Of a DNA stretch of 64,000 nt, positions 18,837 through 26,861 are shown one piece after another; positions within the stretch are counted from its first letter, which is position 1, and every line of letters begins with the position of its first letter. Below the pieces are notes generated by a model. The model made no database searches. It worked only from the letters and a program-made list of their open reading frames with translations, and was not told the origin of the DNA. Source of the stretch: Natribacillus halophilus. GTDB taxonomy: Bacteria > Bacillota > Bacilli > Bacillales > Marinococcaceae. The position numbers and the translations under genes are program-made. The stretch lies in assembly GCF_900100185.1 (NCBI RefSeq), contig NZ_FNEN01000009.1:1-64000 (forward strand). Reading direction: 5' to 3'.

Positions 18837-19313
18837 ATGAATATTAACGCTCAGGCAACGACGGCCGTCCCCGGGCAAAGGGAAGTGAACGGCGTGGAGG
18901 TCACCACGACGGAAGAGCAGATGCTCGGCAAGGATGATTTTTTACAAATATTAATCGCCCAGCTGCAAAACCAGGATCCCCTCGATCCCATGGATGATCG
19001 TGAATTTATTGCCCAGATGGCGCAATTCTCCTCCCTGGAACAGATGACGAATATGAACGAGGGGATGCAGCGTTTCGTCGAGAGCCAGGAAAACGGTGCC
19101 CTCGCACAAACGAGCGAATTGATTGGCAAGACGGTCGAATGGGCGCGTCTCGTCGATAATGACCAGGGTGAAGAGATCGAATATCGACAAAACGACATCG
19201 TTTCCGTGCGCAGAAGCGAAGACGGCTCGATTGAACTGCTCCTCGATGATGATAGCTGGATCGATCAGGGTCAACTCGCACGCATTGGTTTAGAAGCAGG
19301 CGAAGAAGATTAA
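18837..19313 (+). CDS. flgD: Flagellar hook capping protein FlgD
   Basis: Scaffold for hook assembly, 158 residues. The conserved N-terminal motif is complete: LGKDDFLQILIAQLQNQDPL, then DREFIAQMAQFSSLEQM. The C-terminal part is short, as in Bacillus FlgD. The ribosome site GAGGAGGTG lies in the end of fliK. Confidence 0.95.
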   Translation: MNINAQATTAVPGQREVNGVEVTTTEEQMLGKDDFLQILIAQLQNQDPLDPMDDREFIAQMAQFSSLEQMTNMNEGMQRFVESQENGALAQTSELIGKTVEWARLVDNDQGEEIEYRQNDIVSVRRSEDGSIELLLDDDSWIDQGQLARIGLEAGEED

Positions 19314-19331
19314 TAAAGGAGGACGTTATTC

Positions 19332-20120
19332 ATGTTGCGATCGATGTATTCCGGCATTTCCGGTCTGCAAAACCATCAAACAAAACTCGACGTAATCGGA
19401 AATAATATTGCCAACGTCAATACGGCCGGTTTTAAAAAAGGGCGTTTTACATTTCAGGATATGATCAGCCAGCAAGTGCAGGGCGCGACAGAACCCGGTG
19501 CGGATCAAGGCGGTACGAACCCGGTACAAGTGGGGCTTGGAAGTCAAACCGGCACCATTGATACGCTACATACCCAGGGGGCGATGCAGCCGACCAATCG
19601 TGAACTTGACCTTGCTATTGGCGGTGATGGTTATTTTCGTATTCAAAATCCGGAAGGTGGAGAATTTTACACGCGTACCGGAAACTTTTCCCGGGATGAG
19701 GCTGGAGATCTCGTCAATGAGGACGGTTATTATGTGCTGGGTGCAGACGGGGGCACCATTACGATTGCCGAAGAGGCATCCGATTTCAGCATTGGCAGCG
19801 ACGGCACGGTGACAGAAGACATTGATGGGGAAGTGATTGAGGCGGGGACGATCGGCCTCGCTACCTTCGCGAATCCGGAAGGCCTGGAACAAGCGGGCGG
19901 TAATCTATATGGAGAAACGGTCAACTCCGGAGACGCAAACAACCTGGAAGCGGGAACGGGAGGCGCTGGTGAAATCGCCGCCGGCATGCTGGAAATGTCC
20001 AACGTGGATCTTTCCGAAGAGTTTGTGGAAATGATTTCCGGTCAGCGTGGCCTGCAGGCGAATACGCGAATTATTACGACTTCCGATGAAGTGTTGCAGG
20101 AGATCATGAATCTGAGATAA
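19332..20120 (+). CDS. flgE: Flagellar hook protein FlgE (FlgG-like length)
   Basis: The 262-residue axial protein begins MLRSMYSGISGLQNHQTKLD followed by NNIANVNTAGFKK, and ends with the rod/hook C-terminal motif DLSEEFVEMISGQRGLQANT. Bacillus hook proteins have this short FlgG-like size; in other bacteria a protein of this length would be called FlgG. Position between flgD and swrD fits the hook gene. It has a strong AAAGGAGGA ribosome site. Confidence 0.92.
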   Translation: MLRSMYSGISGLQNHQTKLDVIGNNIANVNTAGFKKGRFTFQDMISQQVQGATEPGADQGGTNPVQVGLGSQTGTIDTLHTQGAMQPTNRELDLAIGGDGYFRIQNPEGGEFYTRTGNFSRDEAGDLVNEDGYYVLGADGGTITIAEEASDFSIGSDGTVTEDIDGEVIEAGTIGLATFANPEGLEQAGGNLYGETVNSGDANNLEAGTGGAGEIAAGMLEMSNVDLSEEFVEMISGQRGLQANTRIITTSDEVLQEIMNLR

Positions 20121-20157
20121 GGAGGCGCGGGCCCGGGGCGGTCCGCGGGATACATAT
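20119..20157 (+). promoter_or_regulatory. Hairpin-bridged ribosome binding site of swrD
   Basis: AAGGAGG (20119-20125) is 32 bases from the swrD ATG. The bases from 20126 to 20133 (CGCGGGCC) pair with 20140-20147 (GGTCCGCG) around a 6-base loop. Folding this stem leaves about 10 bases between the site and ATG, a normal spacing. Confidence 0.55.
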
Positions 20158-20361
20158 ATGATTGAATTGCAGCGATTGAATGGGACCGTGTTTTCCCTGA
20201 ACATCATTCATATCGAAACGATTGAAGCGTTGCCGGATACGACGATCACACTCACGAATCAACGTAAAATGATCGTGCTCGACCCGGTTGCCGACGTCAC
20301 GGAAAAAATCAATACCCTGTACAGATCGATCGGGATGTTTGCGACGCAAAGGGGGACGTGA
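20158..20361 (+). CDS. swrD: Flagellar motor power protein SwrD (FlbD family)
   Basis: The 67-residue FlbD-family protein begins MIELQRLNGTVFSLN, matching B. subtilis SwrD (YlzI), which is needed for full motor torque during swarming. No membrane segment. No other start codon exists in frame back to the flgE stop, so ATG 20158 is firm even though its Shine-Dalgarno is far upstream. It is followed by fliL with overlap or near-overlap. Confidence 0.9.
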   Translation: MIELQRLNGTVFSLNIIHIETIEALPDTTITLTNQRKMIVLDPVADVTEKINTLYRSIGMFATQRGT

Positions 20362-20363
20362 CC

Positions 20364-20792
20364 GTGAAAAAACTGATGATTGCCGTAAGTGTTGTCATCA
20401 TCGCCCTGATCGTATCTATTGCGGCGACGTTTATCCTGTCCGTTCAATTTAACGGCGAACCGACGACTGAAGGCTCGGATCCCAGCATCGATGAAGTGCT
20501 TGATCGTTCATGGGACACCGAAGAATTAACGACAAATGTGGAAGGCGATGATTACGTGCGTGCTTCTTTTCGGATTCAGGCCGATTCCGGCGATACCGTA
20601 GAAGAAGTAGAGAAGCGGGACTTTCAAATTAAAAATGCCATCATCCACCGACTGGCGGAAATGGACGCGGATGAATTAGGCAGTTCGGAAGGTCTTGAGA
20701 CGCTGGAGGCAGGGTTGCAGGAGGATATTAATCAACTGCTTGATGAGGGTGAAGTGGAAAGCGTGTACACGACGAGCCGCATCATACAATAA
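20364..20792 (+). CDS. fliL: Flagellar basal-body-associated protein FliL
   Basis: The protein has a short basic N-terminus, one membrane segment (LMIAVSVVIIALIVSIAATFIL) and an extracytoplasmic FliL domain (DYVRASFRIQADS, KRDFQIKNAIIHRLAEMDADEL). FliL supports stator function. GTG 20364 is preferred because GGGGG lies 8 bases upstream; GTG 20358, which overlaps the swrD stop, is an alternative that adds two residues. About 142 residues. Confidence 0.93.
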   Translation: MKKLMIAVSVVIIALIVSIAATFILSVQFNGEPTTEGSDPSIDEVLDRSWDTEELTTNVEGDDYVRASFRIQADSGDTVEEVEKRDFQIKNAIIHRLAEMDADELGSSEGLETLEAGLQEDINQLLDEGEVESVYTTSRIIQ

Positions 20793-20824
20793 AGCGGCGG
20801 CAGCTGGAAATGAGGTGATAAGCA

Positions 20825-21823
20825 ATGGCAGACATACTTTCGCAAGGAGAAATCGACGACTTGTTGGCCGCGATGTCTACGGGAGAAATGGACGCGGAGG
20901 CCTTACGCAAGGAGATCGATGAGAAAAAAATTACCACCTATGACTTCAAACGGGCGCTGCGTTTTTCCAAGGATCAGATACGCTCGCTCACGCGTATTCA
21001 TGAAAATTTTGCCCGCTTGTTAACGACAACGCTCTCCGCCCGGTTGCGGACGTTTGTGCACATTGCCGTTGCTACGGTTGAACAACTGCCCTATGAAGAA
21101 TTCATCCGCTCCATTCCTAAAATGACCTTGCTCCATGTCTTTGAACCCGCTCCGCTCGATGGGCGTCTGTTGATCGAAATGAACCCGCAAATAGGGTATA
21201 CCATGCTCGATCGCATCCTGGGAGGGAAAGGAACCAATTATAATAAAATTGAAAACTTGACCGAAATTGAAACGAATATCCTCACGCAAGTTTCCGACTA
21301 TATGCTGGACAGTTTTCAACAAGCCTGGCAATCCGTCGTTGACATGGAACCGGTTATGGAAGATTTGGAAGTCAATCCCCAGTTTATGCAAATGGTTTCC
21401 CCGAATGAAACGGTCGTAGTCATTTCCCTTTCCGCCACCGTGGGAGAAACAGCCGGGATGATCAACATCTGCCTGCCGTATGTCGTCCTTGAAGAGATTT
21501 TACCGAAATTGTCCGGTCATTATTGGATGCAAACGACGAACAAGACGCGCGCTGAAGATGAAGAAGAAAAGCTTGAAACATCGGTTCGCCACGCTCGTTT
21601 ACCTCTACAGGCCGTGCTTGGCCATTCCCAAATCAGCCTTGAAGAACTTCTGTACTTGCGCGCCGGGGACGTGATCGAGCTTGATCAGGCGGTCAACGAC
21701 CCGATTATCGCATACGTCGGCGGCGAGCCGAAGTATTATGTGCAAACAGGGAAGCGTAAACAGCGATTGGCCGTGCAAGTGACCGAGGAGATGAAGGAGG
21801 CCGAAGACAATGAACGATCATGA
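20825..21823 (+). CDS. fliM: Flagellar motor switch protein FliM
   Basis: The 332-residue C-ring protein begins with the CheY~P-binding motif LSQGEIDDLLAAM. The middle CheC-like domain (about 45-225) and the C-terminal SpoA domain (about 245-320, PLQAVLGHSQISLEEL, LRAGDVIELD) are present. ATG 20825 follows a GAGGTGATAAGC site. It overlaps fliY by 14 bases. Confidence 0.97.
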   Translation: MADILSQGEIDDLLAAMSTGEMDAEALRKEIDEKKITTYDFKRALRFSKDQIRSLTRIHENFARLLTTTLSARLRTFVHIAVATVEQLPYEEFIRSIPKMTLLHVFEPAPLDGRLLIEMNPQIGYTMLDRILGGKGTNYNKIENLTEIETNILTQVSDYMLDSFQQAWQSVVDMEPVMEDLEVNPQFMQMVSPNETVVVISLSATVGETAGMINICLPYVVLEEILPKLSGHYWMQTTNKTRAEDEEEKLETSVRHARLPLQAVLGHSQISLEELLYLRAGDVIELDQAVNDPIIAYVGGEPKYYVQTGKRKQRLAVQVTEEMKEAEDNERS

Positions 21824-22976
21824 TAACGAAAACGAGACACTTTCGCAGGAAGAAATCAATCGTTTGCTGGAAAACTTTGAAGATAACGAAGGAGAACTGA
21901 AAAGCCGAGACTTTGATGAGGATGGCTATCCCCCGCCTCCGACGAAAGCGGCGCTGAATGCGAATCAGTACTTAACCGCTGTCGAACAGGACGCCCTCGG
22001 TGAAATCGGAAATATTTCTTTCGGGAGTGCGGCGACGGCGCTCTCCGAATTGATTCAGCAAAAGGTGTCCATTACCACCCCTGTCGTTCAGGCCGTCCAG
22101 TTTGACCTTTTGCATGAAGAGTTTCCGGTCCCCCATGTGGCTGTGCACGTTAAGTACACACATGGCTTCAAAGGGACGAATTTACTCGTGATCAAGGAAA
22201 AAGATGCTAAAATTATCGCCGATCTCATGCTCGGCGGGGATGGAAAACATCCGGATTCCGAGCTTACGGATATACATATAAGCGCTATCCAGGAAGCGAT
22301 GAACCAAATGATGGGGAGTTCATCAACGTCTTTATCAACAATCTTTAATTTGCGCGTCAGTATCTCTCCCCCCGCCATCGATATGCTGGATATGCTCGAA
22401 GAGAGCGGAACCGATTATATGCCCCAGGCGTCGACATTGATCAAAATATCCTTTCACTTGCGGGTGGGCGATATGATTGATTCGGCGATTATGCAACTGG
22501 TGAGCGTCTCTTTTGCCAAAGAAATGGTAGCGCAATTGCTCGCTCCATCAGGCGACGAGGATGAAAGCGCAGAACCCGATGGCGAAGCCCTGGATACCCA
22601 ACCCGGCGTCAAAAATAGAGAGGAGAGCGCAAAGCCTGAAACGTCGGAACGGAACGTGCAACCGGTGGCTTTCCACGACTTCGATGATGTTGGCCTGCCA
22701 CCGACCCAATCGCAAAACCTTGATATGTTGATGGACATCCCCCTTGATGTGACGGTGGAACTCGGCCGGACACGCCGCTCGATCAAGGACATTTTGCAAT
22801 TTACCCAGGGGTCGATCATCGAATTGGACAAGCTTGCCGGCGAGCCCGTTGATATTCTCGTGAACCAGCGCCTGGTGGCAAAAGGCGAAGTCGTCGTCAT
22901 CGATGAGAATTTTGGCGTCCGGGTGACCGATATCGTCAGTCGTGAACAGCGTCTGCTGCACCTAAAAAATGAATAA
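21810..22976 (+). CDS. fliY: Flagellar motor switch phosphatase FliY (FliN-type)
   Basis: The 388-residue protein joins the C-ring and dephosphorylates CheY~P. An N-terminal CheY-binding motif (LSQEEINRLLENF) is followed by two CheC-type phosphatase sites, both intact: GEIGNISFGSAAT and QEAMNQMMGSS. A linker (about 245-290) leads to the C-terminal SpoA/FliN domain (PLDVTVELGRTRRSIKDIL, LDKLAGEPVDI). It is followed by cheY after 14 bases. Confidence 0.96.
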   Translation: MNDHDNENETLSQEEINRLLENFEDNEGELKSRDFDEDGYPPPPTKAALNANQYLTAVEQDALGEIGNISFGSAATALSELIQQKVSITTPVVQAVQFDLLHEEFPVPHVAVHVKYTHGFKGTNLLVIKEKDAKIIADLMLGGDGKHPDSELTDIHISAIQEAMNQMMGSSSTSLSTIFNLRVSISPPAIDMLDMLEESGTDYMPQASTLIKISFHLRVGDMIDSAIMQLVSVSFAKEMVAQLLAPSGDEDESAEPDGEALDTQPGVKNREESAKPETSERNVQPVAFHDFDDVGLPPTQSQNLDMLMDIPLDVTVELGRTRRSIKDILQFTQGSIIELDKLAGEPVDILVNQRLVAKGEVVVIDENFGVRVTDIVSREQRLLHLKNE

Positions 22977-22990
22977 AGGGGAGAAGGACT

Positions 22991-23353
22991 ATGTCAAGTA
23001 GCGTATTGATCGTTGATGATGCTTCTTTCATGCGTATGATGATCAAGGATATTCTGGAAAAGAACCATTTTATCATTGCCGGTGAAGCAGAGGATGGCAA
23101 AGAAGCGGTGGAAAAATATAAGGAATTAAAGCCTACGTTCGTCACCATGGATATCACGATGCCGGAGATGGACGGCATCCAGGCTCTAAAGGAAATCTAC
23201 GCGTACGATGCACAGGCGAAAGTCATTATGTGTTCTGCCATGGGGCAACAAGCGCTCGTCATCGACGCGATTCAGGCCGGGGCCAAAGACTTCGTCGTGA
23301 AACCTTTTCAAGCGGACCGGGTACTGGACGCGGTGAATAAAACCCTCGGTTAA
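22991..23353 (+). CDS. cheY: Chemotaxis response regulator CheY
   Basis: Single-domain receiver of 120 residues. Acidic pocket DD is in VLIVDDASFMR, the phospho-acceptor Asp in TMDITMPEMDG, the switch Ser in MCSAMGQ and the conserved Lys in VVKPFQ. CheY~P binds FliM and FliY to set rotation direction. No cheA kinase gene is found in this operon, so the phosphate donor must be encoded elsewhere or be absent. Confidence 0.95.
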   Translation: MSSSVLIVDDASFMRMMIKDILEKNHFIIAGEAEDGKEAVEKYKELKPTFVTMDITMPEMDGIQALKEIYAYDAQAKVIMCSAMGQQALVIDAIQAGAKDFVVKPFQADRVLDAVNKTLG

Positions 23354-23370
23354 TAGGAGTATGTTTTTAT

Positions 23371-23988
23371 ATGAAAATATGTAATGCCCGGTTGGCAGTC
23401 TGTATGATGATGTTTCTCGTCTTTTGCCTGCCCCATCCGGTTGCAGCGGACGATTCCGTCCTGGATTCACTGAACGAGAGCAATGACGGTGTCGTCAGTG
23501 ATGAGGGTGAAGGTGGCAGCGAAGGGATGGGGACAAGTGAAGAGCAAAGCGTTTGGAGTGTTTTATTCCAGCTCGGTCTGGCCCTTGCCGCCGTCATTCT
23601 CGTTATGTTCGTACTGTTGAAGATACTGGCTAATCGGACGAATCGTTTTCAAACGACGAAAACGATGCAAAACCTGGGTGGCATCGGCCTTGGAAACCAA
23701 AAATCCGTACAGCTCATCCGCGTGGGGGATCGACTCCTCGTCGTGGGCGTCGGCCAGTCGATTCAGCTTCTGCAGGAAATTAACGATGAACAGGAAGCGA
23801 AAGCGTTAAAGGCGTTGGCAGAAAGCCAGCAGACTTCAGATTTTACGAGTAAGACGCTCGCGCTGTGGAAAGGCGAAAAGGCGGAGGAGAATGACGCAAA
23901 ACAGGTATATGCCCGGCTGGAGCGACAGATGCACGAAGTCAAACAGCATAAAGAAGCCGGATTCAACCATCTGGAAGGGAGAAAGTGA
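23371..23988 (+). CDS. fliO: Flagellar export apparatus protein FliO (FliZ)
   Basis: The 205-residue protein has a signal-like N-terminus (LAVCMMMFLVFCLPHPVAA), an acidic Gly/Glu-rich stretch, one membrane segment (VLFQLGLALAAVILVMFVLL) and a cytoplasmic FliO domain (GIGLGNQKSVQLIRVGDRLLV split at its middle). This matches B. subtilis FliZ. FliO helps assemble the FliP ring. It lies before fliP with the stop touching the fliP start. Confidence 0.9.
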   Translation: MKICNARLAVCMMMFLVFCLPHPVAADDSVLDSLNESNDGVVSDEGEGGSEGMGTSEEQSVWSVLFQLGLALAAVILVMFVLLKILANRTNRFQTTKTMQNLGGIGLGNQKSVQLIRVGDRLLVVGVGQSIQLLQEINDEQEAKALKALAESQQTSDFTSKTLALWKGEKAEENDAKQVYARLERQMHEVKQHKEAGFNHLEGRK

Positions 23989-24671
23989 TGATTTCCGCCA
24001 TCATACCGGGCGTTCCCATCGGTGAGCTTTTTAGCGATGATCCCGACGCACTTTCCACGGCGCTGCGTCTCATTCTCCTGATCACCGTCCTTTCGCTGGC
24101 ACCGGGTATCCTCGTGCTGATGACCTGTTTTACGAGAATCGTCGTCGTCCTTGCCTTCGTGCGCATGGGGCTGGCTACCCAACAGATGCCGCCGAATCAG
24201 GTGCTCATTGGGCTCGCATTATTTCTTACTTTTTTCATTATGTCGCCGGTCGTCCTTGAGATGAACGAAGAAGCGTTGACGCCCTTTATGGAAGGGGAGA
24301 TCGACGAGGAAGAAGCTTTTTCAGCAGCGGCTTCGCCCATGAAAGAATTTATGGCGAACCATACACGTGAAAAGGACTTGGCGCTGTTTCTGGATTATGC
24401 GGATATGGAAGCGCCGGAGACGGTTGAGGACATCCCCCTGACGGCTTTGGTTCCGGCGTTTGCGATTAGTGAATTGCAAACCGCCTTCCAGATCGGGTTT
24501 CTCATTTTCGTTCCTTTTCTCGTCATCGATATGATCGTGGCCAGTGTCTTAATGTCGATGGGGATGATGATGTTGCCGCCGGTGATGATTTCGCTGCCTT
24601 TTAAAGTCTTGTTATTCGTCCTCGTGGACGGTTGGCATCTCGTCGTCGAATCGCTTTTAATCAGCTTTTAA
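23988..24671 (+). CDS. fliP: Flagellar biosynthetic protein FliP
   Basis: Core export-gate protein, 227 residues, with four membrane segments. Signatures are LMTCFTRIVVVLAFVRMGL, QMPPNQVLIGLALFLTFF, AFAISELQTAFQIGF and MGMMMLPPVMISLPFK. ATG 23988 is chosen over GTG 23985 because the site AAGGGAG is then 5-6 bases away. Start and fliO stop share bases. Confidence 0.96.
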   Translation: MISAIIPGVPIGELFSDDPDALSTALRLILLITVLSLAPGILVLMTCFTRIVVVLAFVRMGLATQQMPPNQVLIGLALFLTFFIMSPVVLEMNEEALTPFMEGEIDEEEAFSAAASPMKEFMANHTREKDLALFLDYADMEAPETVEDIPLTALVPAFAISELQTAFQIGFLIFVPFLVIDMIVASVLMSMGMMMLPPVMISLPFKVLLFVLVDGWHLVVESLLISF

Positions 24672-24686
24672 AAAGGGGTGGGTACT

Positions 24687-24956
24687 ATGACACAGGAAAC
24701 AGTTCTAAGCATGGCCGAACGGAGTATGACCGTCATTTTTGTCGTCGCCGGACCTTTGCTGGTCGTTGCGCTTGCTCTCGGATTGACGGTCGCTGTTTTT
24801 CAGGCGACGACACAAATCCAGGAGCAGACGCTGGCGTTTATCCCGAAAATTATCGGCGTGCTCGCCGCGGTCGTCGTTTTTGGGGCGTGGATGCTCGGGC
24901 AACTCACGGCGTTTACGGAAGAAATCTATACGAATTTGCACAACTTTATAGGCTGA
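24687..24956 (+). CDS. fliQ: Flagellar biosynthetic protein FliQ
   Basis: Export-gate subunit of 89 residues, the same length as B. subtilis FliQ, with two membrane segments and the motif VAVFQATTQIQEQTLAFIPK. ATG 24687 follows AAAAGGGGTGG; the earlier in-frame GTG 24678 lies inside that site and is rejected. Confidence 0.96.
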   Translation: MTQETVLSMAERSMTVIFVVAGPLLVVALALGLTVAVFQATTQIQEQTLAFIPKIIGVLAAVVVFGAWMLGQLTAFTEEIYTNLHNFIG

Positions 24957-24972
24957 CCTGGGAGCTTAAGGC

Positions 24973-25746
24973 ATGGAGTGGATCAACCAACTGCCCGTTT
25001 TCCTGTTAATCTTCGTGCGTATACTTGCCTTCATGGCTACATTGCCGGTGTTTTCCTACCGCAATGTCCCGAATACGTTTAAAGTCGCCTTTGCGCTCTT
25101 TTTTGCCTATATCATTTTTTTCACGGTGGATGTTTCCGGTGTCGGTATTGATGCGACTTATTTTTTGTTGATCATCAAGGAAGCCTTGATCGGTCTTTTA
25201 TTGGGTCTTATTGCGACGATGCTGTTTTATGCCATTCAAGTGGCCGGCGCTTTCATGGACTTGAAAATGGGTTTTCTCGTCGCCAATGTCATCGATCCGC
25301 AAACGGGTGCGCAAAGCCCGTTAACCGGGGGGTTCCTGTATGCCTTTGCCATACTGCTTCTCCTCGTGACCGACGGTCATCATCTATTACTGGACGGCAT
25401 CTTTTACAGCTTTGCATATGTGCCCGTCGAGGAAGTGAATTTTCATTTTGGCCGGGAATCGGTGCTGGAGACGGCGGTGGGCGCCATGTCAACGATGTTT
25501 GTCATCGCTTTTCAGATGTCTTTTCCGATCGTGGGGGCGCTTTTTCTCGTCGATGTAGCGCTCGGCATGATGTCACGGGCGGTCCCGCAAATGAATGTGT
25601 TCGTCGTAGGCTTGCCGCTCAAAATCTTCCTCGGTTGGCCGATTATGTTGTTCATGTTGCCGGCCTTCCTTTGGCTCGTTTCCAATCTCGTCGATGAGAT
25701 GGTGATCACGATGCGAACGCTGTTGCAATTGTTTGGAGGAGAGTAA
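24973..25746 (+). CDS. fliR: Flagellar biosynthetic protein FliR
   Basis: Export-gate subunit of 257 residues with about six membrane segments. Signatures include RILAFMATLPVFSYRNVPN, KEALIGLLLGL and DLKMGFLVANVIDPQTGAQS. It ends directly before flhB, whose ATG follows the stop without a gap. Confidence 0.96.
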   Translation: MEWINQLPVFLLIFVRILAFMATLPVFSYRNVPNTFKVAFALFFAYIIFFTVDVSGVGIDATYFLLIIKEALIGLLLGLIATMLFYAIQVAGAFMDLKMGFLVANVIDPQTGAQSPLTGGFLYAFAILLLLVTDGHHLLLDGIFYSFAYVPVEEVNFHFGRESVLETAVGAMSTMFVIAFQMSFPIVGALFLVDVALGMMSRAVPQMNVFVVGLPLKIFLGWPIMLFMLPAFLWLVSNLVDEMVITMRTLLQLFGGE

Positions 25747-26859
25747 ATGGGTCTGCGCATGGATCTGCAGTACTTTGCCGAAAGCGGCGGCCAGGAAAAA
25801 ACGGAAAAAGCGACGCCGAAAAAGCGACAGGACACGCGCAAAAAAGGGCAAGTGGCGAAAAGTAACGACGTCAATACGGCGCTTATCCTATTGTTCGTAT
25901 TTATTTTACTTTTCGCTTATGCCGCCGTTCCCGGGCAGTTCCTGCACGATTTATTCATGGAAATATACATCAATTACGTGGGAATGGCATTTACGATCGA
26001 AAATGTCATGGCGCTGTTTCTCGACTTACTGTTTGAAATCGCAGTCGTGCTGGTGCCGATTATGCTTGCCGCCTTGATAGCCGGGGTGGTCTCGAACATG
26101 GTACAAGTCGGGGTTTTGTTCGCGCCGGAAGCGATTAAGCCGAAGCTGTCGAAAATCAATCCGATTAATGGCATCAAGCGTATTTTTTCCGCACGGGCGA
26201 TTGTGGAATTGTTTAAAGCGATTTTAAAAATCATCCTCGTCGGTCTTGTCGCGTTTGGTATTCTCTGGTTATATGCCGATGAGTTACTGCGTCTGGCCCT
26301 CGTTGACGTTATGGACGGCTTTCATCTCGTGTCGTACTTGACGGGGATGATCGGCATTGCCAGCGCGTTGCTATTGCTCATTCTAGCTGTGCCCGACTAT
26401 GTCTACCAACGCTATGACCATGAAAAACAGATCCGAATGTCGAAAAAAGAAGTCAAGGATGAGCATAAAAAAATGGAAGGCGACCCGCTTATTAAATCGA
26501 AACGACGCGATCGCGCCAAAGAGATGGCGATGCAACGCATGATGCAGGAAGTGCCGAAAGCCGATGTCGTTATCACCAATCCGACACATTATGCTATCGC
26601 TCTACATTACGACGGCGACGTGATGGCCGCGCCGACGATCATCGCCAAAGGGGCGGATTATACAGCGCTGCGTATGAGACAGGTGGCCGAGTTAAATGCG
26701 GTGCCGACTCTTGAGAATCAAGCACTCGCCCGCAGCCTTTATGACGGGGCGGATATTGGCGACGAAGTGCCGGAAGATTTATTCCGGGCGGTAGCCGAGG
26801 TTCTCGCGTATGTTTATCGATTGCCATCGATTGCACCCAAAAGGTATCCGGAGGTCTGA
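25747..26859 (+). CDS. flhB: Flagellar export switch protein FlhB
   Basis: The 370-residue protein selects export substrates together with FliK. It begins LRMDLQYFAESGGQEKTEKATPKK, split by the ribosome-side basic stretch, followed by four membrane segments (about 35-215). The cytoplasmic domain has the self-cleavage motif NPTHYA in VVITNPTHYAIAL. It sits between fliR and flhA. Confidence 0.96.
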   Translation: MGLRMDLQYFAESGGQEKTEKATPKKRQDTRKKGQVAKSNDVNTALILLFVFILLFAYAAVPGQFLHDLFMEIYINYVGMAFTIENVMALFLDLLFEIAVVLVPIMLAALIAGVVSNMVQVGVLFAPEAIKPKLSKINPINGIKRIFSARAIVELFKAILKIILVGLVAFGILWLYADELLRLALVDVMDGFHLVSYLTGMIGIASALLLLILAVPDYVYQRYDHEKQIRMSKKEVKDEHKKMEGDPLIKSKRRDRAKEMAMQRMMQEVPKADVVITNPTHYAIALHYDGDVMAAPTIIAKGADYTALRMRQVAELNAVPTLENQALARSLYDGADIGDEVPEDLFRAVAEVLAYVYRLPSIAPKRYPEV

Positions 26860-26861
26860 AA

